Below, piece after piece: positions 14,639 to 24,137 of a DNA stretch of 27,427 bases. Both the position numbers and the translations under genes were made by a program. How positions within the stretch are numbered: position 1 is the first letter of the stretch; each line of letters starts with the position of its first letter. Under the pieces are notes generated by a model. It was not told where the DNA came from. It saw only the letters and a list, made by a program, of their open reading frames with translations, and ran no database searches. This stretch comes from Methylacidiphilaceae bacterium UBA1321 (GTDB lineage Bacteria > Verrucomicrobiota > Verrucomicrobiia > Methylacidiphilales > UBA1321): positions 1 to 27,427 of the forward strand of contig DBTH01000004.1 in NCBI GenBank assembly GCA_002306945.1. Reading direction: 5' to 3'.

Positions 14639-17470
14639 ATGATTAATCGGTATAGCTGTTTTCGATTTTATATGATTACGGTGACTCTATTTACCGTTGG
14701 GCTTTTACGTGGCGCAGAGACCTCCTATAGAGTGAGTCCTGGGCCTGACAATTCTTTTGAGCATGTTGTCATTTACAAAGGACGTCCTGTTTTAAATCTG
14801 GGTTTAGTGGGGTGGGGGCCGGGATGGGGTTGGGTTCCCAGTCCAAATTCAACAGAAAAAGCCAAGCCAGGAGAGCCGTTAAAAATATCAGCTCCTTTGA
14901 AGATTAAAAATTCGGTAATCAATGTAGCTTTGGATGCGCGCGCTGCAGCGGATCAGTCACTGGTCTTAAAGTACGACTTAACTGCGGAAAAGGATACCCC
15001 ACTGACACTGCTCGCCTTGAGTATAAATGCTACCAATAATGTTCCCGCAGTAACCATAACTCTGACAGATAACGGAAAAGACTCGGTCTACTCTTATCCC
15101 ATCGCGTACAGTTTAAATGCACGGAATGTTTCAAAGATAGTTTTCCATCTACCCTCCGGCGATATTTTAGCCACATTTGAACCTTCCATAGCTGTCGGTG
15201 CAGATGGCGCACTGCGTGTCAAACTAGCCGCAGATACCTGTAAAGGTGGAACAACAAGCGAGAAAATCACCCTGATTTTCCCACAACCCTTTACTTACGC
15301 CGCTACGAATGAAGCCGTTAATCAGTTCGTAAGTGAGCCTGGACAGTCCTGGTTTGAATGGACTCCCGCCGATTTTTCCAGTCCAAGCGTGATTGGAATG
15401 GAAGATTGGTTGGAGAGGCCCGCTGGCAAGCACGGTGGGGTGCGTATGGTGGAAGATCATTTTGAACTTGAAGATGGAACCCGAATTAAATTCTGGGGAA
15501 CAAATCTATCCTATACGGATTGCGCACCGAAAAAAGAGGATGCGGAAGCTGTAGCTGCACGCTTTGCAAAGCTAGGGGTGAATGCAGTACGCCTCCATAA
15601 ATTCTGCAACTCAGGTTGGGAGGGTATTGGCGACCCCAAAGACGCGACGAAGTTTACTCAATCGGGTTTGGATCAGTTGGATTATATGACATCCCGGCTT
15701 TCTTCTCGTGGCATTTATTTTGGATTTTCTCATTCATTTGGGTTGAAGGTGCGCGAAGCAAATAAAGGCAGGCTTCTTGCCTATGATGAGATCGTCAAAG
15801 CTCTTGATGGAAATACATATTCTCTCATTAACTTCGCCGAGGACCTGCAGGATGTAATGATCGAGATGGTGGTCAATTTATTGAAACACAAGAATGCCTA
15901 CACGGGTAAAATCTATGCAGATGATCCGGCTCTAGCCTGGATCGAACTGCAAAATGAGGATGATATATTTTTCAATACCACTGGAGCCGTTTTTGCAAAG
16001 TGCCCCACCTACGCCAACAGGCTTATCGAAGAGTTTAGTGAGTGGCTGAAGATTCGTTACGGATCTCAAGAAAAACTCAGCGAGGCCTGGGGAGATGCAT
16101 TGCAAATACGCGAGAAACTTGAGGCCAGGAACATCCATGTCGAAACAAATATATGGTTTCTTTCAGACGATAATATTGTAAAAAAACCCGCCAGAGGCAT
16201 TCAGACAAGAAGCGGAGTGGTGCCGGGAAATCAGGATGGCGCACTCAGACGACTGATGGATCAATGCCTGTTTTTCCACGAAAAACAAAATGCCTTCTAT
16301 TCGAAGTTTATAAAGGCCATCCGGGATGCCGGTTACCGCGGACCTATCGAAGGATCACCCTGGCAGGCAAGTTCGAGCATACCGCATTACTATAACCTAC
16401 GTTCTGATTATCTTGCGGGATTTATAGATCGGCATAACTACGGAAACAATGAATTCAACGGAACGGAGCTGCGGGCTGGATTGGGATTTTTCTCAACTGG
16501 ACTTCAGCAGGTAATTGATCGTCCGTTTGCACTTTCCGAGTGGATAAATGTTTTCCCTTGTCATTATCAGGCCGAAGCACCCGCCATGGTGGCTGTCTAT
16601 GGACTGGGGTTGCAGGGATGGGATGCTTCTTTTGAATTTACCTCAAGAGCCAAGGCCGGGTTTAACGACGGCGTTGGCACGCCACCTTACGGCATATGGC
16701 AGGTAGATACTCCTGCAAACATGGGACAGTTTCCAACGCTAGCCAGAATGATTTATCGCGGAGACATAAAAGAGGCCGATGTAATTTCCATTCGTAAAGT
16801 GTCGTCTGAGGATCTAGAAAAAGGACATTTATCCTTCTCTGATAAAGTTCTTCAAAATGGCGACGTGAAGAATTTTACAGGTTCACTAGCACCGGAAGCC
16901 ATGCTGATGGGACGCTGCGTAGTGCAGTTCACTGATAAACCTGAAATTTTCACGTTTCCGGATTTGACTCACTATCAAGAGGGTTCGGTGATTACCTCCT
17001 CCACGAAACAATTGACTTGGGATGCTTCCACTCCAGAGAACTGCTCCTTCACAGTAAACACTCCAGGTACAAAGGCTATTGTTGGTTTTGCAGAGGGAAA
17101 GGTGGCCAGTCTTGGTGATGTCACATTAACATCGCATGGCCCGTATATCTCATTATTTCTTACGGCTCTGGAAAAGACAGCGACTTTAGATAATGCAAAA
17201 TCCGCACTTATCTCCCTCATTTCACGAAATACCACTCTGGGGTTGAAAATATCGACCATTGATAATCGAGTTTTGAATACAGGCAGGGGATCGTTTGTCC
17301 TAGAGCCTGTGAAAGCAGATGTAGCCATCAAAGGACGAGTGATTTCCGCAGTGAATATTTTGAATGCTGATGGGAAACGTACAAATAAGACTGTCCCGGT
17401 TAACGACGGACTCATCCAGCTCGATACGGGACGCGATAAAACCATGTATTACGAAGTTATTTTCAAATAA
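14639..17470 (+). CDS. Exported clan GH-A-like glycoside hydrolase, family unassigned
   Basis: This 943-residue protein has a signal peptide (cleavage near RGA, about residue 26). A weak AGGAACGG lies about 10 bases before ATG 14639. Residues about 27-270 look like a beta-rich N-terminal domain. A TIM barrel starts around FWGTNLSYTDCAPKKEDAE (about 283) and includes LGVNAVRLHKF. Two residues fit the retaining clan GH-A pattern: Glu440 in IELQNEDD (Asn-Glu, acid/base) and Glu634 in FALSEWINVFP (nucleophile), followed by LQGWDASFEF. A further beta-rich part (about 770-943) ends the protein. Cellulase-like (GH5) or GH42-like families are alternatives; the substrate cannot be told. The gene is clearly AT-richer than its neighbours and has its own 146-base upstream gap, so it is probably not part of the rhamnosidase operon. 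Confidence 0.82.
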   Translation: MINRYSCFRFYMITVTLFTVGLLRGAETSYRVSPGPDNSFEHVVIYKGRPVLNLGLVGWGPGWGWVPSPNSTEKAKPGEPLKISAPLKIKNSVINVALDARAAADQSLVLKYDLTAEKDTPLTLLALSINATNNVPAVTITLTDNGKDSVYSYPIAYSLNARNVSKIVFHLPSGDILATFEPSIAVGADGALRVKLAADTCKGGTTSEKITLIFPQPFTYAATNEAVNQFVSEPGQSWFEWTPADFSSPSVIGMEDWLERPAGKHGGVRMVEDHFELEDGTRIKFWGTNLSYTDCAPKKEDAEAVAARFAKLGVNAVRLHKFCNSGWEGIGDPKDATKFTQSGLDQLDYMTSRLSSRGIYFGFSHSFGLKVREANKGRLLAYDEIVKALDGNTYSLINFAEDLQDVMIEMVVNLLKHKNAYTGKIYADDPALAWIELQNEDDIFFNTTGAVFAKCPTYANRLIEEFSEWLKIRYGSQEKLSEAWGDALQIREKLEARNIHVETNIWFLSDDNIVKKPARGIQTRSGVVPGNQDGALRRLMDQCLFFHEKQNAFYSKFIKAIRDAGYRGPIEGSPWQASSSIPHYYNLRSDYLAGFIDRHNYGNNEFNGTELRAGLGFFSTGLQQVIDRPFALSEWINVFPCHYQAEAPAMVAVYGLGLQGWDASFEFTSRAKAGFNDGVGTPPYGIWQVDTPANMGQFPTLARMIYRGDIKEADVISIRKVSSEDLEKGHLSFSDKVLQNGDVKNFTGSLAPEAMLMGRCVVQFTDKPEIFTFPDLTHYQEGSVITSSTKQLTWDASTPENCSFTVNTPGTKAIVGFAEGKVASLGDVTLTSHGPYISLFLTALEKTATLDNAKSALISLISRNTTLGLKISTIDNRVLNTGRGSFVLEPVKADVAIKGRVISAVNILNADGKRTNKTVPVNDGLIQLDTGRDKTMYYEVIFK

Positions 17471-17604
17471 TCCCTTAAGGTCATCCTCCAGCTCGCTCAT
17501 AGGTGTTCATCCAACCTGGATATTTCACCACGAAACGGAAATCGAATCTACTCCAGATTAATATATGCAGGATCGTTTCAGCATTTCCCTAAACGGAAAC
17601 CTCT

Positions 17605-20600
17605 CTATGGCGAGAAACGGTTTGAGCCCACGATGCGAAATTGGTAGCGCGGCTCCAATGAAGTCGTGGGATTAGCGGCGTAGTCGACGAGATTGGAATC
17701 GGAGGGATCGACAAAGCGTTCGATGAGCACCGAGCCCCTCCCCTCACCGGTGATCAGATCGGTACCTTCGCGCCATTGATCAGGAGTCGCTTTGCCTGCG
17801 GTCTTGAGGGTTTGCACGCGGTAATGGACGCGGAAGGTGTTGGAGCGGGTCGTGAGGCGTGGATAAATCGTAGTATAGGGCCGCTCGCGGGAATTGTCGC
17901 CGGTCAGCGTGTGCGTGCTCCAATAAGTGGCCATCGCGGCATCCAGGCTGGATTTATTTGCTGTGGAAACGGAAGTGGCGTCGTCGGGAATCAGATGAAT
18001 ATCGCAGATTTCGGATGGAGTTCGGAATGCGTAGAGACCGGTGCCGTCAGTATTGGCGAAGCGTTGCTGAAATTGAGTGAGCGTTTCGGGAATGAGGATG
18101 TTGTGACGGTATTCGTTCGGACTCAAGGTGAGACTGGGGTCTATACTGGCGTTTTTATAGACCTGGTTATAGTCCGTCGTGGGCACCGAAATGACTTTCT
18201 CGTGTTTGAGCACCGCGTAGAGACCGGTGCTGCGTTCGATGTAGGTGAACGGCACGATCTGGTAATTCATGTTGATCTTGCCCGCGGTCGAAAGAGGTTC
18301 GCTGATGGCGTAGGGTTCGACAACAGGCATCCAGAAAAAATCCATCATCAGATAATCGGGATCGTTGGTGAAGTTTCCGTTGGAGGCATTGTAGGCGGGA
18401 TGTCCCGGTTGTCGCCGGAAGAGAAGCGTTTGCCAGCCCTGACCGGTGGTGAATCCCGTCGCCTTGCTACGGGCAAAAGTGGTGGGCAATGATCCGAACA
18501 TTCCGGGCGACGGAATCATGCGGCTGGGAGAGGTGAAGTTGCTGGTAGGTGCACTATTGCCCCCGGTAGCCATGTGACTGCTGAAATAAGGGGTTTGTCC
18601 GTAACCGGAAACCCTGGTAGGAAGCACTCCCTGATCCGGTTCATTGAGGAAACCGCCATCGGGCATCCAGCCGATACCATTGTCCCAATCGCCGTTGACA
18701 TTGGCGGCGGTTGCCGGATAGGGAACCTTGGGGCAAGGGTTATTGGTGGCGGGCATTTTGGCGCTTCCGGACAGTTTTGCGAGAGTGCCGATATTGAGAT
18801 TGCTGGAACCGGGGCCATACATGAGACCAGCGATGGGATCAATAATGAAGCTATTGGCGGTTTTGCGGGTGCTAATGCCATTGGAGATGTAATAGGGATG
18901 TGGACTGAACAGCGCACCCGTGGTGTCCTGGCCTGTCATGGCGACAAAGCGCGGGTCGAGGGTCTGGTTGCCCTGCGCCGCAACCATAGAATAGATAATG
19001 TCATTGCCTTTATAGCTGGGGTGGTAATCTGGAGCACTGTCGACGGCGAAGCGTCCGTTGCCTATGCCGCTTCCGCTGGCTTGGAAAGTCCACAAGTTGG
19101 AGATTATTTTGCTGCCAGTCGCAGTGGTGATCGTGGTGGAGGAAGTATCAAGGCTGGGTGCGGGTAGAGTAGTGGGTGGAAAGTTAATGGTTAGTGTCTG
19201 AATTGTTGAGCCCGGGGTGGCAGGAGTGCCGCTTTGAATAGTTCCCGTGGTCCTTTGCCGGATGGTGACGGTAATGGTTCCCCCCGAAAAGGAGAGAGTG
19301 GGACTGATTTGCTTCACGTTTACGGTGACTGGTTCGCTGACGAACGGATATTGTTCATTAAGCAAGCTCGTCGGAGCATCGACATGTCCCGCATTGGTGA
19401 CAGCAGTAAAGGCGGTGTCTTGCTTTAGAAGTCCACCATTGCGCGCACGCACCGCGCGTCCATCGAGAGGCCAACTTGATCCCATGTATCCTCCCGCATT
19501 CGTGATACCAACACGATCTGGAGTAACCCCTAGCTGAAAGACGCCCGCTTGTGTGGTTGTCTGTTGGCTTTGGGGAGGAAACTGAAAGTTGGTGGGAGTG
19601 ACATCGCTATCGCCCTTGACGGTCCAGTTTTCCAATCCAGAAATAAAGATCTCGATATCGGGCCTCATGGGAACAGCTCCATGCATGGGGGTAAATGGAT
19701 CAAGCACAACAATGGCTTCCATCCGGATCTGCTTAGTCTTGAGGGTGTCGTCTTTAGTCAGCAGTATCCCGGCAGGAAGAGTGAGATTGGTCGTAACGTT
19801 GGAATTCACAGGAGTGGCCAGCGCGGGCATGGGATCTGCCGTGCAAATGAACCACAATCCCACTTCATTGAAAGTGACAAATCGGCCGAAGCCACGAGTT
19901 GTTCCGATCGTGATGGGAGCCACTTCTCCCTGGCCAAATCCATATTGATACTGGCCGTCGCCGTAGCGATAGACGCCAGCGGAAGAGGCTGCCGAAAGGT
20001 TCAAGTCGTTGAGATTGGTGCAACGAATGTAATCGAATATTTCTGTCAGGATCTGATCCGTATCGGCACCGAACTTGGTGGAGAGGGTGCCGCCAAAACC
20101 GGGCACCGGACGACTCAGGAGATTTTGGAGGTAAGCGTAAAGCTGCTGGTTTCGCTGGATGTTGGCATCATAGGTGGTGCTGTCCTTGTTTTTGCGCTGA
20201 AAGTAATAGGGCTTCTTTTTGACGGTGCCGCACAGGCTGATCAGGCGATCAAATGCGGAGGCATACGGGCTATTGGGATTCTTGGCCAAGTCTTCGCTGA
20301 TGGGCCAGCAAACCACTTTAGGGGTTCCGAAAGGAGTGGTTTCCGGAGCGCGGCTATGCGCGGTGATGAAAAACTTGGCCCTCTCTATATCATCCTGTCC
20401 AATACTGGCGGTAGTCTGCCGCGCGGAACTACTGTAGGTGGAAGTGAACAGTAATTCCTCGGGACTGGTATAGAGCCGGTCCGCGTCGAGAATGGGAGGC
20501 GAAAGGCTCATACTGGCAGTTACCGTGAAGTTAAAGGAGCCTCCGGGTTGGATTCGCGGCGCAATGGCATAGAACGCGTCATATTGGTGTCCTGCCGTGC

Positions 20601-21465
20601 TGGTCGTGAGAGTTGGGAAAACAGTCGAGAGATTGACTCCCGCGGGATGTCCGGGGTAACCCTGAAATTCATTTTTTACCGGCTGAAAAACACCCAGATT
20701 GACATCTGTCTGGCTTTCGAAATGCGGCACATCCCAGTAGCAACCTTCGGAGGCGGTGTTGATATTGACCTTGCACGATTCGTCATCGGTCCAGAACGCG
20801 ATGCGTCCGACAATCGGATTATTTACCGTGGCACCGCTGATGGTGGCGGTGTTGCCAGTACCGGATGGAGTAGCGGAGACCAGCGTGCCATCATTAAGGA
20901 GGTAGAGCCAGCGAACCGGCATGGGTACCGCTTGTGAGGCCGTGACGGGAGCGCTGGTGGTGATGCTGAAACCTTGGACAGTGCCGGATGTACCGATGGG
21001 ATTGAGGATGGGATAGACGCCGGAAACGGGTTGGTTGAGGTCGGTGTAGACAGCAGTTTTTTGGAACCAGTTGGCCAGTTGTGATGCTTCGGCGGAGGGA
21101 TCAAGCGCGCCCTCTTTTTGCATGACATCGGAGCTGTAGAGTTTGTAGGAGTGGTCGGGAGCGCCGGTGTTGCCAAAGGTGCGGATGAGCCCGGGCTGGC
21201 TGGTCCAGCAATCGTCGGTATTGGCGGTGGTAGCCTGGCGAATCTGGCTCATCACGATGCTCACGGCGTTGTCGACGAGCGCGAGGACGGAGGCATTGTC
21301 GGCGTAGACTTTCGAGCTGGTTAGCTCCGTCTTGACGCTGCTCAGAAATGCGAGCAACAGCGCGGAGAGAAAGATCAGGCAGGTCAGCACGATGATCAGC
21401 GCAATTCCGCTGCGGGATTGACAGTGCCAATGCCGGGATTGGAGGCGCAAGGGATTCATTCTCAT
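17605..21465 (-). CDS. Verru_Chthon cassette protein A, second copy, GspK-like
   Basis: I set the start at the ATG whose first base is 21465, overlapping the stop of the C gene as ATGA, rather than at TTG 21474. The product has 1286 residues. RSGIALIIVLTCLIFLSALL is prepilin-like, with cleavage after Gly20 and Ile25 at +5, so Glu+5 is missing as in GspK. The first motif, DDESCKVNINTASEG, has Lys232-Thr237, the same place as in the first cassette. The second, STAGKINMNYQIVPFTYI, has Gly1062-Asn1067 and is, as I recall it, a signature of this family. About 820 Thr-, Ser-, Gly- and Pro-rich residues separate the motifs. It is less like the first copy in the middle than at these landmarks, so the cassettes are old paralogues, not a recent duplication. 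Confidence 0.87.
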   Translation of the reverse strand: MRMNPLRLQSRHWHCQSRSGIALIIVLTCLIFLSALLLAFLSSVKTELTSSKVYADNASVLALVDNAVSIVMSQIRQATTANTDDCWTSQPGLIRTFGNTGAPDHSYKLYSSDVMQKEGALDPSAEASQLANWFQKTAVYTDLNQPVSGVYPILNPIGTSGTVQGFSITTSAPVTASQAVPMPVRWLYLLNDGTLVSATPSGTGNTATISGATVNNPIVGRIAFWTDDESCKVNINTASEGCYWDVPHFESQTDVNLGVFQPVKNEFQGYPGHPAGVNLSTVFPTLTTSTAGHQYDAFYAIAPRIQPGGSFNFTVTASMSLSPPILDADRLYTSPEELLFTSTYSSSARQTTASIGQDDIERAKFFITAHSRAPETTPFGTPKVVCWPISEDLAKNPNSPYASAFDRLISLCGTVKKKPYYFQRKNKDSTTYDANIQRNQQLYAYLQNLLSRPVPGFGGTLSTKFGADTDQILTEIFDYIRCTNLNDLNLSAASSAGVYRYGDGQYQYGFGQGEVAPITIGTTRGFGRFVTFNEVGLWFICTADPMPALATPVNSNVTTNLTLPAGILLTKDDTLKTKQIRMEAIVVLDPFTPMHGAVPMRPDIEIFISGLENWTVKGDSDVTPTNFQFPPQSQQTTTQAGVFQLGVTPDRVGITNAGGYMGSSWPLDGRAVRARNGGLLKQDTAFTAVTNAGHVDAPTSLLNEQYPFVSEPVTVNVKQISPTLSFSGGTITVTIRQRTTGTIQSGTPATPGSTIQTLTINFPPTTLPAPSLDTSSTTITTATGSKIISNLWTFQASGSGIGNGRFAVDSAPDYHPSYKGNDIIYSMVAAQGNQTLDPRFVAMTGQDTTGALFSPHPYYISNGISTRKTANSFIIDPIAGLMYGPGSSNLNIGTLAKLSGSAKMPATNNPCPKVPYPATAANVNGDWDNGIGWMPDGGFLNEPDQGVLPTRVSGYGQTPYFSSHMATGGNSAPTSNFTSPSRMIPSPGMFGSLPTTFARSKATGFTTGQGWQTLLFRRQPGHPAYNASNGNFTNDPDYLMMDFFWMPVVEPYAISEPLSTAGKINMNYQIVPFTYIERSTGLYAVLKHEKVISVPTTDYNQVYKNASIDPSLTLSPNEYRHNILIPETLTQFQQRFANTDGTGLYAFRTPSEICDIHLIPDDATSVSTANKSSLDAAMATYWSTHTLTGDNSRERPYTTIYPRLTTRSNTFRVHYRVQTLKTAGKATPDQWREGTDLITGEGRGSVLIERFVDPSDSNLVDYAANPTTSLEPRYQFRIVGSNRFSP

Positions 21466-22520
21466 TGGCTCCAACGCGCTTCGTTCAGGGAAATGTCACT
21501 TTGAAAAACACGATAATTGATGTGCTGGGCGGCGAGCGCATCGGTGACGGTCTTGAGATCCTCGGAAAGCGCTGCGGACGATTGGAAGACTGTCCCGTAG
21601 TCGAAGCCGAGCGAGGGCGGCGTCTCGCTGGAAGCGGGTTGATGCAGCATGGAGGTTTCATCGACGGCGATCAGCACAATCCGGACCATCGGCGGCAGTT
21701 GATTCATCGTCTTGGGCTGGGAGCCGCTCGTCCAGTTGGTGACGCGGGTGTTGTACTCGTAGTCCGAAGTCAGTGCGGACACCGTCGATGTGACGCCCGT
21801 GCCGGTGGTGTCGTCGAGAAGATGCGGATAGACAACGCAGGCAATGATGTTTTCCGCGAGCAGGCGGACTGGCGGCGTAGAGGCGGCGACCGGATTTAGA
21901 AACCACGAATTGTCGGTGACATTGTAGACCGAGAGCTGCTCGGTCGGCTGGAATAATTGCACGAGACGATAACGCCAGCGTGCTGCCGACTGACTGGTGA
22001 GGGTGGAAAAGAAGAAGGGGCGGTCGGCCTGGTCGCTATTGAATTCTATATAGAAGCCGACGGTATTAAGCAGACCGGAGAGTTTGCCGAAGGTCGAGGT
22101 TTGCGCGGTATAACTAAGCGGGGTCTGAAAGAAAATGGAATGAGTCACCTGTTCGTGCGGTTGGGTGATGAGCTTCTTCCCGGATATGAATTGGAGTTCG
22201 GAGTAACGACCATAAATGTCGGGCACGAATGTGGCGGAATTGGTCGTGGTGCGCCGCGACCGGGAGGCGTCGTAATAATCGTAATAGGTATTAAGCGACG
22301 CCTGCTTGAGCGAGCGGTTCACAATGTCAAAAGCCATGCGCGCGTTTTGAAAGGCCTGTATCTTGGCCGAGGAATTTTTCCACGCACGACCGGTCTCGCT
22401 GGTGATTCTCAAAATGACCATGAGGATGACACTGAGAATCGCCAGCGCTGTGAGTACTTCCAATAAGGAAAAGCCGAAGCGGCGGGAAATCCACCGGTAG
22501 GCGTGGAAGCTAGCGGCCAT
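21462..22520 (-). CDS. Verru_Chthon cassette protein C, second copy, GspJ-like
   Basis: This 352-residue protein has the prepilin signal RRFGFSLLEVLTALAIL, cleaved after Gly16 with Glu21 at +5. A membrane helix runs to about residue 41. An amphipathic stretch, KIQAFQNARMAFDIVNRSL, follows, as expected for a GspJ-like pseudopilin. The later part contains the lines DNSWFLNPVAASTPPVRLLAENIIACVVYPHL and QLPPMVRIVLIAVDETSM, which fit the usual cassette C pattern (TIGR02599, from memory). The start overlaps the B gene by 11 bases and the end overlaps the A gene by 4, so all three are probably translated together. It is 77 residues longer than the C protein of the first cassette. Confidence 0.86.
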   Translation of the reverse strand: MAASFHAYRWISRRFGFSLLEVLTALAILSVILMVILRITSETGRAWKNSSAKIQAFQNARMAFDIVNRSLKQASLNTYYDYYDASRSRRTTTNSATFVPDIYGRYSELQFISGKKLITQPHEQVTHSIFFQTPLSYTAQTSTFGKLSGLLNTVGFYIEFNSDQADRPFFFSTLTSQSAARWRYRLVQLFQPTEQLSVYNVTDNSWFLNPVAASTPPVRLLAENIIACVVYPHLLDDTTGTGVTSTVSALTSDYEYNTRVTNWTSGSQPKTMNQLPPMVRIVLIAVDETSMLHQPASSETPPSLGFDYGTVFQSSAALSEDLKTVTDALAAQHINYRVFQSDISLNEARWSQ

Positions 22521-22950
22521 TGTCTACAATCCAAAGGTTCTGGGAACTGGGCGTCCCCGCATTATGGAGCTTGATGACTTGAAAGCCCAGGCGGCGTGCG
22601 GGACTGGCCGCGGCGGCGCCGGGAACGCTGCAGGTCGAAAGAGTGAGTGCGACTTTGTACGAGGCGCTCTGGACGGAGGTAATGCGGGCGCCGCTTTCGT
22701 CGTAGAAACGGGGAAACCCCGACGCAAAGGAGGAATTGGTGACGGCGCTGAAATCGAGAGTATTCGCCTCGCTGGCGAGTTGCTGGAAAATCTGCGTTTC
22801 GGTACTGACATCCATCGACTGGCGCAACGTGCCGAGAGCGAGAGGCACCAAACCGAGAAGGGCGATCAGGGCAAAACTGGCTATGCCCAGGCTGATGGTA
22901 ACTTCGATCAAACTGAAGCCGGGAGTAAATTTGTGAGTGGTGCGAGCCAT
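22510..22950 (-). CDS. Verru_Chthon cassette protein B, second copy, GspI-like
   Basis: This 146-residue protein starts with a basic leader and PGFSLIEVTISLGIASFALI. Cleavage is expected after Gly11, with Phe at +1 and Glu16 at +5. A hydrophobic helix and the GLVPLALGTLRQSMDVSTETQI pattern follow, very like the first copy (GIMPVGLKANKTSVDE) and typical of cassette B. It is the first gene of the - strand cassette and is divergent from the lacI-type gene at 23094, with a 143-base gap between the start codons. No strong Shine-Dalgarno sequence precedes it. The fourth member of such cassettes, protein D, was found next to neither copy. Confidence 0.86.
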   Translation of the reverse strand: MARTTHKFTPGFSLIEVTISLGIASFALIALLGLVPLALGTLRQSMDVSTETQIFQQLASEANTLDFSAVTNSSFASGFPRFYDESGARITSVQSASYKVALTLSTCSVPGAAAASPARRLGFQVIKLHNAGTPSSQNLWIVDNGR

Positions 22951-23065
22951 AACAGGTCAGCGGCTACAAGTGAGTATCTACTATAGTTGATCGGTAAGCG
23001 ATGCTGCGTATTAATAAGATAAAAGCGATGGCGATGTAAGCAATGCGCTTTTGATTGCAATTCAT

Positions 23066-23090
23066 TTCTCTCTGTAGAATAATTATATTC
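23066..23090 (+). promoter_or_regulatory. Candidate operator and -10 box before the lacI-type gene
   Basis: TTCTCTCTGTAGAAT (23066-23080) contains TTCT and AGAA as inverted arms six bases apart, and it recurs exactly at 25575-25589 on the other strand. Its last six bases, TAGAAT (23075-23080), match the -10 consensus at five of six places, with TTGATT (23051-23056) 18 bases upstream. Overlapping it is a second inverted repeat, GAATA-ATTA-TATTC (23077-23090), ending three bases before the start codon at 23094. A repressor here would block transcription of its own gene and might also act on the divergent cassette. Recurrence is what lifts this above chance; the binding protein is inferred. Confidence 0.5.
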
Positions 23091-23093
23091 GTA

Positions 23094-24131
23094 ATGACCG
23101 TAGAGCGTGTGACGATTCGCGATATTGCCAAAAAAACCGGCCTTCATTTCACCACCGTTAGTCTCGCTCTACGCAACAGTCCGCGACTGAAGGCGTCGAC
23201 ACGCGAAAAAATCCAGAAGCTCGCGAAGAAGATGGGCTATCGGCCCGATCCGATGCTGGCGGCATTAAATGCCTACCGTCAGGCGAAGTTGTTGCCGCAG
23301 TACCAGGCCACCATCGCGTGGATCAATAATTGGCCAACCCGCGACCACATGCTCTCCAACACGGAATTCCGCGAGTATTTCCAGGGAGCGCAGGAGCGGG
23401 CGCAGGAACGGGGTTATGTACTGGAGGAATTTTGGCTGCGGGAACCGGGCATGACCCTGGATCGGTTCAATCGCATCCTGCGCGCACGCAATATCCAGGG
23501 AATGCTGATTGCACCGCAGCCCGAGTCGCTCACGCTGCTGCCGTTCAACTACGACGAGCTTTCCACGGTGGCACTCGGCTACAATATGCGTCCGTCCTCC
23601 ATGCATGTCGTAACGAATCATTTATTTCACAGCATGGGCCTCCTTTTTGATCATCTGCGCGCGCTCGGTTATCGGCGGGTGGGACTCTGCGTGAGCAGTA
23701 ATTGGGATGAAAAAGTGGAGAATGCGTTGCTCGGCGGATGGGTCTTGTGGAACTGGAAAAATCCCAGGCAAATCCAGATGCACCGCTATGCGGATAATCC
23801 GATAGCCGCGGTAGAGAAATTCGTCCAGTGGCTGAAACAGAAAAAAGTGGAGGTGGTTGTTTCCACCGATGACATCGCGAAAATTCTGATGGCGCGTGGA
23901 TTCAAATTTCCCGAAACGATCGGTTACGCCAGTCTCGCCCTGCCATTCGAGGAAAAATATTTCTCCGGCATTTACCAGAACGATAAATTGATTGGAGGCA
24001 AGGCGGTCGACCTCATCATCGGCATGTTAAACCGCGGCGAGCGCGGATTGCCCCGAACCCCGATTCGTACACTGATCGAGAGCGATTGGTGTCCGGGCCA
24101 AACCCTGCGCCGGCCGGTGACTAAAAGTTGA
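23094..24131 (+). CDS. LacI-family transcriptional regulator
   Basis: I place the start at ATG 23094 because the helix-turn-helix (VTIRDIAKKTGLHFTTVSLALRN) then starts at residue 6, as is usual; the frame is open upstream to 23055 without meaning. The product is 345 residues. The third helix STREKIQKLAKKMGYRPD is standard. The hinge, DPMLAALNAYRQAK, lacks the classic LacI hinge pattern and is of a kind often seen in Verrucomicrobiota. The effector domain has ALGYRRVGLCVS and PETIGYASLALP, but few of the sugar-contact signatures of classic members. It is divergent from the second cassette and converges on the deacetylase gene with six bases between the stop codons. Its likely operator lies before its own gene and before the deacetylase. 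The effector is unknown. Confidence 0.93.
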   Translation: MTVERVTIRDIAKKTGLHFTTVSLALRNSPRLKASTREKIQKLAKKMGYRPDPMLAALNAYRQAKLLPQYQATIAWINNWPTRDHMLSNTEFREYFQGAQERAQERGYVLEEFWLREPGMTLDRFNRILRARNIQGMLIAPQPESLTLLPFNYDELSTVALGYNMRPSSMHVVTNHLFHSMGLLFDHLRALGYRRVGLCVSSNWDEKVENALLGGWVLWNWKNPRQIQMHRYADNPIAAVEKFVQWLKQKKVEVVVSTDDIAKILMARGFKFPETIGYASLALPFEEKYFSGIYQNDKLIGGKAVDLIIGMLNRGERGLPRTPIRTLIESDWCPGQTLRRPVTKS

Positions 24132-24137
24132 GGAGTT

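Noticed and set aside
17471..17604. Terminator between the convergent GH-A gene and second cassette A gene
   Set aside because: Only a weak inverted repeat (AATCT-ACTCC-AGATT, 17545-17559) and a repeated AAACGGAAA (17533, 17591) were found; no G/C stem with a T run.
19549..20454. 301-codon open frame on the + strand inside the second cassette A gene
   Set aside because: It is antisense to a conserved protein, Gly- and Ile-rich without domains, and has no ribosome site that I can see.
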